A stretch of 64,000 nucleotides of DNA from Pseudolactococcus raffinolactis NBRC 100932 (GCF_001591765.1 NZ_BCVN01000004.1:32299-96298), one strand, 5' to 3'; shown: positions 27,630-38,289, counted from the stretch's first letter. Made by a program: numbers and translations. The notes: generated from the letters alone by a model not told the origin.

Positions 27630-28760
27630 TTAACCTACAATGCGTTGTTCAGTCTCGAAGTCGAAGAAATGACCTTTGTTGACATTGAATGTCAAGTCAA
27701 CTTCATCGCCTGGTTGACGGAAGTCACGTGCATCTACTTTTGATACAAACTCAGTGTCACCAATCTTAGAATAAAGCATCGTTTCAGCACCGAGCAATTC
27801 AGAAACGACAACTTCTGCTTTCACATTTTGATTCGGGAAGACTTCTTGGACAAGACCATCAGCTGAGATGTCTTCTGGACGAATACCAAACCAAACTTTT
27901 TTCTTGTCATAGCCAGCATTTTTAAGGACTTTTTGTTGCCCTTCTGGGATGGCAATGTCAAGACCTGCACCATTTGTCATGCTAGCACCGTCAACAGTGA
28001 CTTCAAAGAAGTTCATAGCTGGGCTACCGATAAAGCCAGCAACAAATTTGTTAGCAGGTTCGTTATAGAGTTCTTTTGGTGCACCGATTTGCTCGATCCG
28101 GCCAGTTGTGCCATCAGCACTCTTAGACGCACTCATGATAACGATACGATCCGCAAGTGTCATCGCTTCTGTTTGGTCATGGGTTACATAAATTGTTGTT
28201 GCCCCGATACGACGGTGAATTTTTGCGATTTCAGCACGCATTGACACACGAAGTTTGGCATCCAAGTTTGACAAGGGTTCATCCATGAGGAAAACCTTAG
28301 CATCACGGACAATGGCACGTCCCATGGCCACACGTTGGCGTTGACCACCGGACATGTCAGCAGGTTTACGATCCAAGAGTTCTGTCAAACCAAGAATGGC
28401 TGCAGCTTCTTCAACACGTTTTTTGATTTCTTCTTTTTTGTATTTGCGCAATTTCAAACCGAAGGCCATGTTGTCAAATACAGTCATGTGTGGATAGAGG
28501 GCGTAGTTTTGGAAAACCATGGCGATGTCACGGTCTTTAGGTGCCACGTCATTCATGCGCACGCCATCAATCGTGAATTCACCACTTGTGATGTCTTCAA
28601 GACCTGCGATCATCCGAAGGGTTGTAGATTTACCACAACCTGAAGGTCCTACGAAAACGATGAATTCTTTATCTTTAACATCCAAGTTGAAATCTTCTAC
28701 TGCTTTGATTTTGGCATTAGGATATACTTTGTCTACATGTTCTAATTTAAGGGTTGTCAT
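27630..28760 (-). CDS. msmK: Carbohydrate ABC transporter ATPase, MsmK/UgpC type
   Basis: 376 residues from ATG 28760 ([15 protein letters not shown] upstream). ABC domain with Walker [10 protein letters not shown], signature MSGGQRQR, Walker [14 protein letters not shown], followed by a C-terminal OB-type regulatory domain ([15 protein letters not shown]). In streptococci one such ATPase serves several sugar importers, which fits its standing alone here. A cre-like site lies 38 bp upstream. Confidence 0.88.
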   Translation of the reverse strand: MTTLKLEHVDKVYPNAKIKAVEDFNLDVKDKEFIVFVGPSGCGKSTTLRMIAGLEDITSGEFTIDGVRMNDVAPKDRDIAMVFQNYALYPHMTVFDNMAFGLKLRKYKKEEIKKRVEEAAAILGLTELLDRKPADMSGGQRQRVAMGRAIVRDAKVFLMDEPLSNLDAKLRVSMRAEIAKIHRRIGATTIYVTHDQTEAMTLADRIVIMSASKSADGTTGRIEQIGAPKELYNEPANKFVAGFIGSPAMNFFEVTVDGASMTNGAGLDIAIPEGQQKVLKNAGYDKKKVWFGIRPEDISADGLVQEVFPNQNVKAEVVVSELLGAETMLYSKIGDTEFVSKVDARDFRQPGDEVDLTFNVNKGHFFDFETEQRIVG

Positions 28761-28798
28761 TGTGTCTACCTCTTTTTTATTTGATAGGTTCATTTTAC

Positions 28799-28812
28799 CG
28801 CAAACGCTTTCA
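28799..28812 (-). promoter_or_regulatory. cre-like catabolite control site
   Basis: Minus-strand TGAAAGCGTTTGCG fits the CcpA consensus TGWAARCGYTWNCW except for the last base. It lies in front of the sugar-transport ATPase gene. Confidence 0.55.
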
Positions 28813-28933
28813 TTTTATGATGTGCAAATTGCACATCTCTCATATACAAATCGCCCAATGTTAAGAACGCAAAAAAACAGCTTGCCACAATAGACAAACT
28901 GTTTCGAGGGGGGCTAAGTTAGGGTGAGCACAG

Positions 28934-31900
28934 TTAGTCACTGTGTCGGGTGTTACGTTTGCCAAGCTTGAACCAAGTCAGCACACTCACAAAGGCAACT
29001 AGGATGAAGCCAAGGATAAGACTGAATGCACTTTGACTTTCACCTGTCTTCGGTAACTGATGACCAGTTGGTGGTAAAGCTGGTGTTTGAGTTACTGGTT
29101 TGTAGACGAAGGTGAAGGTTTGGGCTTGATCTGTGATCGTCGCTGTGATCTTATCACTGAGTGAGATCAATTCATAACCCGCGATCGTTGGTGCGTTACT
29201 TGTGATGGCATCGCCGATTTTACCAGTATAAACTGTAGCCGTTTTAAGTTCCTTACCGCTTTGGTCGACATAACGCACTGTGATCGGTGCAGGTTCGAGG
29301 TCTTTTGCAATGATCGTCGCTGTTGTATGCGTCGTCACCTCTCTCACCGTTGCGCGTGTTACCAAGCGGTTGAACGGTGTGAATCTTGTCATCGGATTGA
29401 CATTGGTAAAGGTCACATCATGCACACCTTCTGGCAATTCTGCCGCATCTGTTGCCTTGTAAGCAACCCCATCCACAATGGCCCAGATGTCCGCATCGGG
29501 TACGATATTATTATCTTCATCATAGAGAACAGGTTCATGTTCTGGATGATGCCAAGTGTAGGTGGTATTTTTTACAACGGTTCTAACGATTGGTTTGGCT
29601 TCAAGACGGGCATAGTCATATTTGAAGTGGGCATAAAGTGTTTGATTACCCATCGTTGTATCAGAGATATCCGTGATGGCATTACCGCCACTTTCTGCAT
29701 CAAACCAACCGAGGAAGATGTAGCCGTCTTTGGTCGCATCTTCAAAGCTTGGAACACCAACGCCGTAGGTATAGCTGTCTGGGTTGGCTGTGCTGTTTGT
29801 CCCACCGTCTAGCTCATAAGCGATGGTGTACTCTGATGGTGTGAAGCGAGCATAGAACGTTTTGTCTTCTTTGGCGGTCGCTGGGATGTTAGTGACTTTA
29901 TTGCCACCTGTGTCGGCATCATACCAGCCTTGGAAGTCATGACCGTCTTTAGAAGCTGGATTAAAGCTTGAGACACCTGTGCCAAACTCATAGTGGGTTG
30001 GGTTAGCACCATTTGTCCCACCATCTAGCTCATAAGTAATGGTATAATCCCAATGGGCATAGAGGTCTTTGGTTCCTGTAGCTGTTGATGAGATATTGGT
30101 GATGCGGTTTCCACCTTTAACCGCATCATACCAACCTAGGAAGTGGTAGCCGTCTTTGGTCGCGTCCTCAAAGCTTGCGACACCGACATCATAGGTGTAT
30201 TTAGCAGGATTAGCGCTGTCGTTATCTCCACCATCTAAGTGATAGATGATGTCATACTCATTTGGTGTCCAACGTGCATAGAGGGTTTTGTTTCCTGTTT
30301 CGGTTGTTGAGATGGTGGTGATAGGATTACCCGCTGTGGCATCATCATACCAACCGGCGAAGGTGTAGCCGGTTTTTCCAGTGGCATCTGCGAAGCTTGT
30401 GACACCGACACCGTAGGTATAAGTAGTTGGGTTGCTTGTTGGACTACCACCGTTTAAAACGTAGCTGATGTCATAAACAGTTGGTGCCCACTGGGCGGTG
30501 TAGGTGACAGTTGCGGTGACTGTATTTGCGACAGCTGGGCTCCATCCTGTGAAGGTGTAGCCTGTTTCGCCTTTTGGACTTACACCATCTGCACCTAGAG
30601 TACCTGAGAAGGATGGGGTCATACTGTTAATGACGCGACCGGTAAAGACGTTGTCATTGAAGTCACCGCGATTACCCTTGGTATAGCTGATGTTAAATTT
30701 GTATTTGGTGTTTTTGACCGTCGCGACATAACCTGTTGAAGCATCAACATCAAATTCTTCTGAAATAACTGAACCCGCACCAACATCATAACCTGGTGAG
30801 TTAATGAGGTCATATTCAGCACTTGGGGCAACGGTTTGGTAGAAACGATAAGTTCCGTCAACGACTGGACCTGCATCCACATATCCAGAATCACCGACAA
30901 CCGTCGTCCAAGTGTTCGTGCCATAATCTGTCCAAGACCCATCAGCTTGCTTTTGTTGAAGTTTAAAGGTGCCAGCAAGTGGGAAGTTCGTATCCGCATC
31001 AAAGAGAGTTACACCTGCAGAACCTGCTGTAACTGTGCCACCCGATCCAGTAATACCTTCAAGTTTTCCTGTGGCTGTGTAATCTTTTGAGGTGTCACCT
31101 AGGGTTATCCTAGCTGTATTCCTGACTGTTGTATCCACAGCAACCTGTGGATAGTTTTCAATGATATACATTGAATATGAAACTATTTTCCCACCAATCA
31201 CATTTCCATTTCCGTATGTATTGGTATAGAAAGCCTCTAGATCAGAACGATCACTTTCTGAATAGTAACCATTATTAATGGTATTGTTTGTCGCCGTAGT
31301 CACAAAATCAGCATCCAAATCGGAATATCTAAGACCATTGCTACCCACGTCACCCAAATATAATACGAAAGTGTATTGATCAAATGCATCCTTATAAAAA
31401 CCATATTGATAGACACCTAGTCTAGCCTTGAAATCTGTGTAAGATTCCCCAGGGTTTTGGTTTATCTTAGTTGTAGGTACGTTAAACATGCTAGCTTGAG
31501 TAGATAAAATGCCAGAAGTTAAATTAGTAGGTATGTATACACTAGTCCTCATAAAAAGATTAGTAGGGGTTCCATTAAGTTGATCTTCTACATAACAATT
31601 AGACCTAACATTATAGGCCGATCCAAAACTTAATCCTAATTCTCTTACCCCAATTTGATTAACTGAGATATTCCATTGTGCAGTCGTATTTGAAATAGAT
31701 GCTAGAAACTTATAGTCACCACCTAAATTATTTAATTGTCTTCGGTTAATTCCAATTTCCTTAGTTTTCCCACCAAAGGATACATTGAAAGTTCCTCCTT
31801 GACTGCTTGATGTTACGAAAGTATTCAAACCAGAGGTGAGTTCAGCTACGACACTCTGCCTACCGGTCACGTTAACACCTAAAATTACTTCAATTCTGTT

Positions 31901-32263
31901 ATTAGCAATCCGCCATTGCCCTAAAACCACGCCAAGATTGTCTGTAAAATTGACCCATCCGCCACTTGTTGCAGTAAAAGTAAGTCCGGTCGTACTGGTC
32001 GGAGCAGCAATTTTGAACGTATCACCTTCATTCAAAGTGCTACTCATTGGTGCTAAGGTCCAATTAAATTTAAGCTGATATCCTTGATTAATTGTCCCTA
32101 AATTCGTTGTAGAAAGTGGATTTCCTGCACTATCCAACAAATTCCAGTCGTTCACCACGACTTGGTTAGAATAATCTACTGGTGCTGCCGCTGCTCTAAG
32201 CGCTGGTCTGACTTTGGTTAGTTCTGACGTTGTGTCAGTAGCCTCTCCTTCAAAAGCAAGCAT
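28934..32263 (-). CDS. LPXTG surface protein, main part after an in-frame stop
   Basis: 1109 residues with no signal peptide of its own. Adhesin-like N-terminal region to about residue 400, then a SpaA/Cna-like stretch (LFDADTNFPLAGTFKLQQK). Then four InlB-type (Listeria-Bacteroides) repeats of about 65 residues, each with YxLDGG or YVLNGG and GW(Y/F)D, preceded by a partial one. A MucBP-like segment (ITVRYVDQSGKEL) and the sortase signal LPKTGE with a hydrophobic tail follow. The reading frame is continuous with 32264-32791 except for one TAA, so the gene is probably a broken or read-through adhesin gene. Confidence 0.85.
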   Translation of the reverse strand: MLAFEGEATDTTSELTKVRPALRAAAAPVDYSNQVVVNDWNLLDSAGNPLSTTNLGTINQGYQLKFNWTLAPMSSTLNEGDTFKIAAPTSTTGLTFTATSGGWVNFTDNLGVVLGQWRIANNRIEVILGVNVTGRQSVVAELTSGLNTFVTSSSQGGTFNVSFGGKTKEIGINRRQLNNLGGDYKFLASISNTTAQWNISVNQIGVRELGLSFGSAYNVRSNCYVEDQLNGTPTNLFMRTSVYIPTNLTSGILSTQASMFNVPTTKINQNPGESYTDFKARLGVYQYGFYKDAFDQYTFVLYLGDVGSNGLRYSDLDADFVTTATNNTINNGYYSESDRSDLEAFYTNTYGNGNVIGGKIVSYSMYIIENYPQVAVDTTVRNTARITLGDTSKDYTATGKLEGITGSGGTVTAGSAGVTLFDADTNFPLAGTFKLQQKQADGSWTDYGTNTWTTVVGDSGYVDAGPVVDGTYRFYQTVAPSAEYDLINSPGYDVGAGSVISEEFDVDASTGYVATVKNTKYKFNISYTKGNRGDFNDNVFTGRVINSMTPSFSGTLGADGVSPKGETGYTFTGWSPAVANTVTATVTYTAQWAPTVYDISYVLNGGSPTSNPTTYTYGVGVTSFADATGKTGYTFAGWYDDATAGNPITTISTTETGNKTLYARWTPNEYDIIYHLDGGDNDSANPAKYTYDVGVASFEDATKDGYHFLGWYDAVKGGNRITNISSTATGTKDLYAHWDYTITYELDGGTNGANPTHYEFGTGVSSFNPASKDGHDFQGWYDADTGGNKVTNIPATAKEDKTFYARFTPSEYTIAYELDGGTNSTANPDSYTYGVGVPSFEDATKDGYIFLGWFDAESGGNAITDISDTTMGNQTLYAHFKYDYARLEAKPIVRTVVKNTTYTWHHPEHEPVLYDEDNNIVPDADIWAIVDGVAYKATDAAELPEGVHDVTFTNVNPMTRFTPFNRLVTRATVREVTTHTTATIIAKDLEPAPITVRYVDQSGKELKTATVYTGKIGDAITSNAPTIAGYELISLSDKITATITDQAQTFTFVYKPVTQTPALPPTGHQLPKTGESQSAFSLILGFILVAFVSVLTWFKLGKRNTRHSD

Positions 32264-32791
32264 TTATGAGATGTTCCCTACTTGAACTGCCTGTGTCACG
32301 TCTTGATTAACATCTGTTGTTAAAACGGCATCAGTTTGGATAACCGCATCGACTTGATCAAGTTGGGTCACTGTTCCATTAAATGTGAGTAAAACAGTTT
32401 GATTTTGGATGACAAATGAACCAACAACTTCACCACTCTTGCTTACGAGTGCTTTAGGTGTTACTTGTTCACCTGACCAAGTCCCAACTTCGGCATTTGC
32501 TGGTAGTTTGACTTGATAGCTTGAACCTGCGACAAGTTTCCCACCTTCTAGTCCTTGTAAGTGGATTTCTGCCGTTAAGGCATAGCTTGCGCCTGACTTG
32601 ATTGGATTGTCGTCTGATACGGCTTGCTGATTTGCGTCCGTCAGTTGCCAGCTAGTGACTGGCGCATCTGGTGGTGCGACATCTTGGGCAAAGACTGCTG
32701 CGACAGGCGCAAAGATGTTAAATAGTAGACTTAATCCAAGTACGAATGATAAGATTTTTTGTCTAATGTTAGACTGTTGTGTGTGTTTCAT
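32264..32791 (-). CDS. LPXTG surface protein, signal-peptide part before the in-frame stop
   Basis: 175 residues with a YSIRK-less signal peptide (ILSFVLGLSLLFNIFAPVAA, cleavage after VFAQ) and an Ig-like adhesion domain. It ends with TAA followed at once by an in-frame ATG of the downstream ORF. Alone it would be secreted without an anchor. Confidence 0.75.
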   Translation of the reverse strand: MKHTQQSNIRQKILSFVLGLSLLFNIFAPVAAVFAQDVAPPDAPVTSWQLTDANQQAVSDDNPIKSGASYALTAEIHLQGLEGGKLVAGSSYQVKLPANAEVGTWSGEQVTPKALVSKSGEVVGSFVIQNQTVLLTFNGTVTQLDQVDAVIQTDAVLTTDVNQDVTQAVQVGNIS

Positions 32792-33014
32792 AATGATACC
32801 CCTCTATTTCTAAATACAAAAAACTGAGTTTTGCAAAAGCGGAAAAAACCCGACTTTCGAAAAACTCAGTTACTAGGACGTATTGATAAAATTGATGTTG
32901 TAGGTTAGTGGGCTGTGGGCTGTGGGCATTTTCTGGGGTTGCTAACAACGGTCTAGTGACAACTAAAAGTTTTGGGGAACAAACTAAGTTTTTCTTGTTG
33001 ATGATGATTGTCAT
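32769..33014 (-). CDS. Possible leader ORF overlapping the surface protein gene
   Basis: 81 codons starting MTIIINKKNLVC, with an excellent AAAGGAGG site 8 nt before the ATG. It runs through a terminator-like hairpin (32822-32871) and ends 23 nt inside the surface protein gene. The peptide shows no known domain. Either it is a translated leader that lets ribosomes melt the hairpin, or it is a chance frame behind a strong site. Confidence 0.4.
   Translation of the reverse strand: MTIIINKKNLVCSPKLLVVTRPLLATPENAHSPQPTNLQHQFYQYVLVTEFFESRVFSAFAKLSFLYLEIEGYHYETHTTV
32822..32871 (-). terminator. Attenuator-like hairpin in the surface-protein leader
   Basis: AACTGAGTTTTGCAAAAG at 32822-32839 pairs almost fully with CTTTCGAAAAACTCAGTT at 32854-32871. 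On the minus strand it is followed by TTTTTTG, only about 25 nt before the surface-protein start. Confidence 0.65.
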
Positions 33015-33297
33015 TAGTCTGTCCTCCTTTTTGATAGATTTAACTTGCTTTTGTGCTGCTATCTTTTTTATCTTTTAATATAGATAGACTTATCCTACAC
33101 TTAAATTTTAACACTTTACTCATTATTTTACAATATATTTTTCTGTTAAAATCAAGTATTTACCATTTTATATTCATAAAGTAACACTTTATTAAATCTA
33201 GATCTGCTCGACCTTTGCTTTGACTTAGGCTAATGTCCTTTTAAAAACAACAAAAAAACGCCTATCCCATGATTGGACAGTCGTCTTAAATTCTTGA

Positions 33298-34638
33298 TTA
33301 GAAGGATTGACGCTTAGATTTACGTTCCGCACGACCTTGCGCACGACCTTCAATCCGTTTCTTGGCTTTCTTCTGTTTATCAATTTCCCAACCGATTTTT
33401 TTCTTGTAGGCGGGTTTAATTTTTTTCTTTTTCTTCTTCACAAGCCCGATCATCGTAATATCAAGAGCTTCTTTAGATTTCTCACGTTTTTCACGACGAT
33501 CTCGATCGTAAGAATCTGTAATCTCACCATTTTTGATGACTTTTGGTGTGAATTTAATGCCTGTCTTTTCAAGTTCATGAATCGACGCATCATCAGATGG
33601 TTGGTAGAGCGTAATCGCTGTCCCTGTCATGCCATTACGACCAGTCCGGCCAACACGATGGACGAAGAATTCCAAATCACGGGGAATACCGTCATTGATG
33701 ATGTGACTAACACCTTCAATATCAATCCCACGCGCCGCCAAATCTGTTGCGACAACATATTGGTAGTCGAGATTTTGAACGGCCTTCATGATCCGCTTGC
33801 GCTCACGCGGTGGCACGCCACCATGAATCTTCGCGACTTTAAAACCATTGTTGGCTAAAAAGCTGTGGATTTCATCGGCTCTATCCTTGGTATTGGCAAA
33901 AATCATAGCCAAGTAAGGATTCAGCGTTTGAAGCACTTCCAAAATCGCACTGTTATTCCCGCGACCCTTGGTCGAAATCAACCAGTTGTCAATGGTATCG
34001 CTAATGACGGTTTTCGTCGCAATTTTCTCCATAACAGGGTTGTTGAGATATTTCTTGAGGAAAGGTTGGAGTTTTTGCGGAATAGTAGCTGAGAAGACGA
34101 GCATCTGCACTTTTTTATCAAAGGTGCCTGCGATTTGGTCCACTTCATTTAAGAAGCCCATGTCCAACGTCATATCTGCTTCATCGATTACGAAAATATT
34201 GGCCGTATATGTTTTCAATGCTTGCGCATTGATCAAATCTAAGATACGACCCGGTGTTCCGATGACGATGTGGGGTTGATTACCGGATAACTTTTCAATC
34301 TGGCGTTTTTTATCTGTGCCACCGACAAAGTTTGAGATACGAATGCTATCGTCAAACTTAGTAAATTCTTGCGCAGCGTTGTAAATTTGCGTTGCAAGTT
34401 CACGTGATGGTGCTGTAATGACGGCTTGTACACCATTAACAGCTGTATCTAATTTTTGGAAAATCGGTAGTAAAAAGGTATGGGTTTTACCAGAACCTGT
34501 TTTAGATTCGCCGACGATATCACGCCCATCAAGCGCGATAGGAATCAGCTTTTCTTGGACTGGTGTCGCCGTTTTAAAGCGGATGCTTTCTAAAGTGTCG
34601 TTAATGAATGGTTTAAAATTAAAATCTGTGAATTGCAT
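33298..34638 (-). CDS. cshB: DEAD-box ATP-dependent RNA helicase (CshB-like)
   Basis: 446 residues. Motifs in order: Q motif with FKTATPVQEKLIP, I SKTGSGKT, Ia PSRELA, GG, II DEAD, III SAT, IV IFANTKD, V ATDLAARGID, VI HRVGRTGR. Basic lysine/arginine-rich tail. The length and tail fit CshB, which helps RNA folding and ribosome assembly in the cold. It is transcribed from TGGTATAAT right after the nifJ terminator. Confidence 0.9.
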   Translation of the reverse strand: MQFTDFNFKPFINDTLESIRFKTATPVQEKLIPIALDGRDIVGESKTGSGKTHTFLLPIFQKLDTAVNGVQAVITAPSRELATQIYNAAQEFTKFDDSIRISNFVGGTDKKRQIEKLSGNQPHIVIGTPGRILDLINAQALKTYTANIFVIDEADMTLDMGFLNEVDQIAGTFDKKVQMLVFSATIPQKLQPFLKKYLNNPVMEKIATKTVISDTIDNWLISTKGRGNNSAILEVLQTLNPYLAMIFANTKDRADEIHSFLANNGFKVAKIHGGVPPRERKRIMKAVQNLDYQYVVATDLAARGIDIEGVSHIINDGIPRDLEFFVHRVGRTGRNGMTGTAITLYQPSDDASIHELEKTGIKFTPKVIKNGEITDSYDRDRREKREKSKEALDITMIGLVKKKKKKIKPAYKKKIGWEIDKQKKAKKRIEGRAQGRAERKSKRQSF

Positions 34639-34683
34639 ATTTTTCTCGTTTTTCTAGTAGTCGTTCTTCTATTATACCACAAA

Positions 34684-34707
34684 AAAATCGCCAAATTCGG
34701 CGATTTT
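34684..34707 (-). terminator. Terminator of nifJ
   Basis: AAAATCGCC and GGCGATTTT with a 6-nt loop and following T-run; a second small hairpin lies just before it. The cshB promoter begins within a few bases. Confidence 0.75.
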
Positions 34708-34746
34708 CGATTATGAGTAACCAGAATGGTTACTAACCACTAGTCT

Positions 34747-37700
34747 TTATTCTTTTACTTTTTTATAAGCCGCTAGGCGGTTATAATTTTCACTACGTTC
34801 TGTCATCACGTCAACTGTGTGCTGTAACATGTCTTGAACTTCCTGTTCGTCCTTCTTCACGCTGCGTAGGGCAGAGAAGCGCGTTTGGTTTTCAAGGAAG
34901 GCTGACATTTTACTAAAGTCGGCTTTTTTGTAGTCGATCCGCATCGGGTCTTTGCCTCTAGCAGCAAGGCGTGGATCGTAGCGGTAGAGTTGCCAGTAGC
35001 CAGACTCAACAGCGTCTTTTGATTCTTGAATGGTTTGACCCATGCCACCGCGCAAGCCGTGGCTGATACATGGTGTGTAGCCGATGATCAAAGATGGTCC
35101 AGGATAGTTTTCTGCTTCCTGAATGGCTTTGATCGCTTGCATTGGATTCGCTTCAATGGCAATTTGTGCGACATAGACATCGTTGTAAGAAATGGCCATC
35201 ATGCCCAGATCTTTTTTCTTAGTCTTCTTACCACCGGCCGCAAATTTCGCGATCGCTGATGTTGGTGTCGCTTTAGACATTTGACCGCCTGTATTGGCAT
35301 AGACTTCGTTATCCATAACAAAGATGTTAACATCTTCATCAGTTGCAAGGAGATGATCAATCCCTGCAAAGCCAATGTCATAAGCCCAACCATCACCACC
35401 GATGATCCATTGGCTTGGTTTCACGAGCATGTCTTCATCAGCCAGAATCGCTTGCAAGTCTTCGTTGGTTTCACCTTGAAGGGCTGCAGCAAGTTTAGTC
35501 GCACGTTGACGGCTACCCTCACCTTCGTCTTTATTAGCTAACCAGTCTGCTAACAAGGCTTTCGTTTCGTCAGAACCTAGGTCTGCCGCAAGTGCAGCGC
35601 TCACTTTGTTAGATAAGCGATCCCGCTTCATTTGGTTGGCAAGATGCATGCCCAAACCGTATTCCGCGTTATCCTCAAAGAGGGAGTTACTCCAAGCTGG
35701 CCCTTGACCTGCGTCATTAGTCGTATAAGGTGCCGCTGGTGAAGAACCGCCCCAAATAGACGAGCAACCTGTGGTATTAGCGATCATCATGCGATCCCCA
35801 TAAAGTTGTGTCAAGAGTTTAACATAAGGTGTTTCACCACAACCACTACAAGCCCCTGAGAACTCAAGAAGCGGTTTCTCAAACTGAGACCCCTTAACTG
35901 AGTATTTCTTGACAGGATTGACTTTTTGACTCAAAGTCATGGCGAAAGCCCAGTTGATGGCTTCTTCTTTTTGTGTATCATAAGGTTTCAAGGCCAAGGC
36001 TTTTTCTTTGGCAGGACACACTTCAACACATAGACCACAGCCGGTACAATCCTCAAGTGACACTTGAATCCGGTATTGTAAGCCATCTGCGCCACGCATT
36101 TCACGTGTGATGAAGCCTTCTGGCGCATCTTTTAGCTCTTCGTCATCAGCCAAGAAAGGACGGATAGCAGCATGCGGACAGATAAAGGCACATTCGTTAC
36201 ACATGGTACATTTATCAATCGACCATTCTGGCACTTCTAGAGCGATGCCACGTTTTTCATAGGCAGTCGTTCCCATTGGCATGAAGCCACCCAACATACC
36301 GTTATCAATCAGGTCGCCAACTGATAAGTCATTACCTTCTTGACGGTTGATAGGTTCCAAGATATTAGTGACGTAGCTTGGTTTCCCAGTCGTGTCGCAT
36401 TTTTCTTCTGGCACTTCTAGTGTTGCCCATTCAGCCGGCACTTCAATGTGCGTCAGGGCTTCAAATGTAGCATCAATGGCTTGCCAGTTAATCTCAACAA
36501 TTTTCATTGATTTCTTGCCATAAGCGCCCTTGATTTCATCACGCATCAGTGGTAAGAAAGTCTCTCTATCCATGATGTTAGAAAGCTCAAAGAAGGCTGC
36601 TGACATGACCGTATTGATCCGACCTTGTAGGCCTAGTCTTTGCGCAATGCCTGCAGCATTGATCGTATAGAACTTGATGTTGTGCTCTGCCATATAGCGT
36701 TTCAAACGTTTTGGCAAATGTTGTTTTACTTTTTCTTCATCCCAAACGGTATTAAGAAGGAAAGTACCACCATCTTTGAGGCCTTTGATCAAATCATACT
36801 TATGGAGATAGGCACTGTTATGACAGCCGATAAAGTCGCTTCTATTGACATTATAAGTCGATAGAATTGGCTCTTGGCCAAAGCGGATATGAGACATGGT
36901 CAAGCCACCTGATTTTTTAGAATCATAGGCAAAGTAGGCTTGTGCATAGTAATCCGTGTGATTCCCAATGATCTTAATGGCTTGTTTGTTGGCACCAACG
37001 GTACCATCTGACCCAAGTCCCCAGAATTTGGCTTGGAAAGTGCTATCTGGTGTTAAGTCAAGGACTTCTCCCAGTGGCAATGACAAGTTTGCCCCATCAT
37101 CCACGATACCAACCGTGAAACGACCTTTCATTTGATCATTTGGCAATAACATGTGGTCGTAAACCGCCACAATCTGGTCTGGCGTAATGTCTTTTGAGGC
37201 AATACCATAACGACCACCAATAACAATCGGACGATTTTCATGACGGTAGAGAACACTTTGCACATCTAGCAAGTGTGGTTCACCATCTGAACCTGGTTCT
37301 TTAGTCCGGTCCAAAACAGCAACTGTTTTCACAGTTTTCGGTAACTTATCAAGCAAGTTTTCAGCAGGGAATGGGCGATAGAGGTGGATATTGATATGCC
37401 CAACCTTGCGACCTTGCTTGTTCAAGTATTCAACAGTTTGTTGGATGGCTGGTGAAACTGAACCCATTGAAATAATGACTTCTGTCGCTTCTGGATCACC
37501 ATAATAATCCGTCAAATCATAAGATGTGCCACGCAGGTCATTGATTTGTTGCATGTATTTTTGGACGATGGCGGGCATGCGATCGTAGAATTGATTGACT
37601 GTTTCGCGTTGTTGGAAATAGATATCTGGATTTTGTGCTGTTCCTGAGATAGTTGGATGATTTGGATTCATCCCTTGCGCGCGGAATTCTTCTAAAGCAT

Positions 37701-38289
37701 CCCAGTCTACCATGGCTTTCAAATCATCATAATCTAAAACTTCAATCTTTTGTAACTCATGACTAGTTCTAAACCCATCAAAGAAATTCATGAAAGGCAA
37801 CTTGCCTTCGATACTTGCCAAATGCGCCACAGCTGACAAATCCATGACTTCTTGAACACTGGCTTCAGCCAGCATACAGAAACCTGTTTGGCGCGCAGCC
37901 ATGACATCACTATGGTCACCGAAAATACTCAAGGCATTCGTTGTCACAGCACGTGCTGCCACATGGAAGACACTCGGTAACAGTTCACCTGCAATTTTGA
38001 ACATGTTAGGAATCATCAAAAGCAGTCCTTGACTCGCCGTGTAGGTCGATGTCAAAGCACCTGTCTTCAGTGAGCCATGAACAGTCCCTGCTGCACCACC
38101 CTCACTCTGCATCTCAACAACACGAACGGTTTCTCCAAAAATATTTTTTTGGCCTTGTTCAGCCCATTCATCCACGTATTCCGCCATTGTTGAACTTGGC
38201 GTAATAGGATAGATTGCGGCAACTTCTGTAAACGCATACGAAACATATGCTGCAGCAGCGTTCCCATCCATTGTTTTGGTTTTTTTCAT
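34747..38289 (-). CDS. nifJ: Pyruvate:ferredoxin (flavodoxin) oxidoreductase
   Basis: 1180 residues, the full single-chain form. Converts pyruvate and CoA to acetyl-CoA and CO2, giving electrons to flavodoxin or ferredoxin. Seen in order: pyruvate-binding domain (YPITPSSTMAEYVDEWAEQG), domain II-III, two [4Fe-4S] motifs (CTMCNECAFICP and CTGCGLCVEVCP near residues 690-750), then the proximal-cluster and TPP domain (GACSGCGETPY, NTTGCSSIWGGSSP). The flavodoxin gene lies just upstream, and with the hydrogenase further upstream it forms a pyruvate-to-H2 set. Confidence 0.96.
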   Translation of the reverse strand: MKKTKTMDGNAAAAYVSYAFTEVAAIYPITPSSTMAEYVDEWAEQGQKNIFGETVRVVEMQSEGGAAGTVHGSLKTGALTSTYTASQGLLLMIPNMFKIAGELLPSVFHVAARAVTTNALSIFGDHSDVMAARQTGFCMLAEASVQEVMDLSAVAHLASIEGKLPFMNFFDGFRTSHELQKIEVLDYDDLKAMVDWDALEEFRAQGMNPNHPTISGTAQNPDIYFQQRETVNQFYDRMPAIVQKYMQQINDLRGTSYDLTDYYGDPEATEVIISMGSVSPAIQQTVEYLNKQGRKVGHINIHLYRPFPAENLLDKLPKTVKTVAVLDRTKEPGSDGEPHLLDVQSVLYRHENRPIVIGGRYGIASKDITPDQIVAVYDHMLLPNDQMKGRFTVGIVDDGANLSLPLGEVLDLTPDSTFQAKFWGLGSDGTVGANKQAIKIIGNHTDYYAQAYFAYDSKKSGGLTMSHIRFGQEPILSTYNVNRSDFIGCHNSAYLHKYDLIKGLKDGGTFLLNTVWDEEKVKQHLPKRLKRYMAEHNIKFYTINAAGIAQRLGLQGRINTVMSAAFFELSNIMDRETFLPLMRDEIKGAYGKKSMKIVEINWQAIDATFEALTHIEVPAEWATLEVPEEKCDTTGKPSYVTNILEPINRQEGNDLSVGDLIDNGMLGGFMPMGTTAYEKRGIALEVPEWSIDKCTMCNECAFICPHAAIRPFLADDEELKDAPEGFITREMRGADGLQYRIQVSLEDCTGCGLCVEVCPAKEKALALKPYDTQKEEAINWAFAMTLSQKVNPVKKYSVKGSQFEKPLLEFSGACSGCGETPYVKLLTQLYGDRMMIANTTGCSSIWGGSSPAAPYTTNDAGQGPAWSNSLFEDNAEYGLGMHLANQMKRDRLSNKVSAALAADLGSDETKALLADWLANKDEGEGSRQRATKLAAALQGETNEDLQAILADEDMLVKPSQWIIGGDGWAYDIGFAGIDHLLATDEDVNIFVMDNEVYANTGGQMSKATPTSAIAKFAAGGKKTKKKDLGMMAISYNDVYVAQIAIEANPMQAIKAIQEAENYPGPSLIIGYTPCISHGLRGGMGQTIQESKDAVESGYWQLYRYDPRLAARGKDPMRIDYKKADFSKMSAFLENQTRFSALRSVKKDEQEVQDMLQHTVDVMTERSENYNRLAAYKKVKE

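Noticed and set aside
29261..31090. Several ORFs within the InlB-type repeat region on both strands
   Set aside because: They are shadows of the repetitive adhesin gene in other frames with no start signals.
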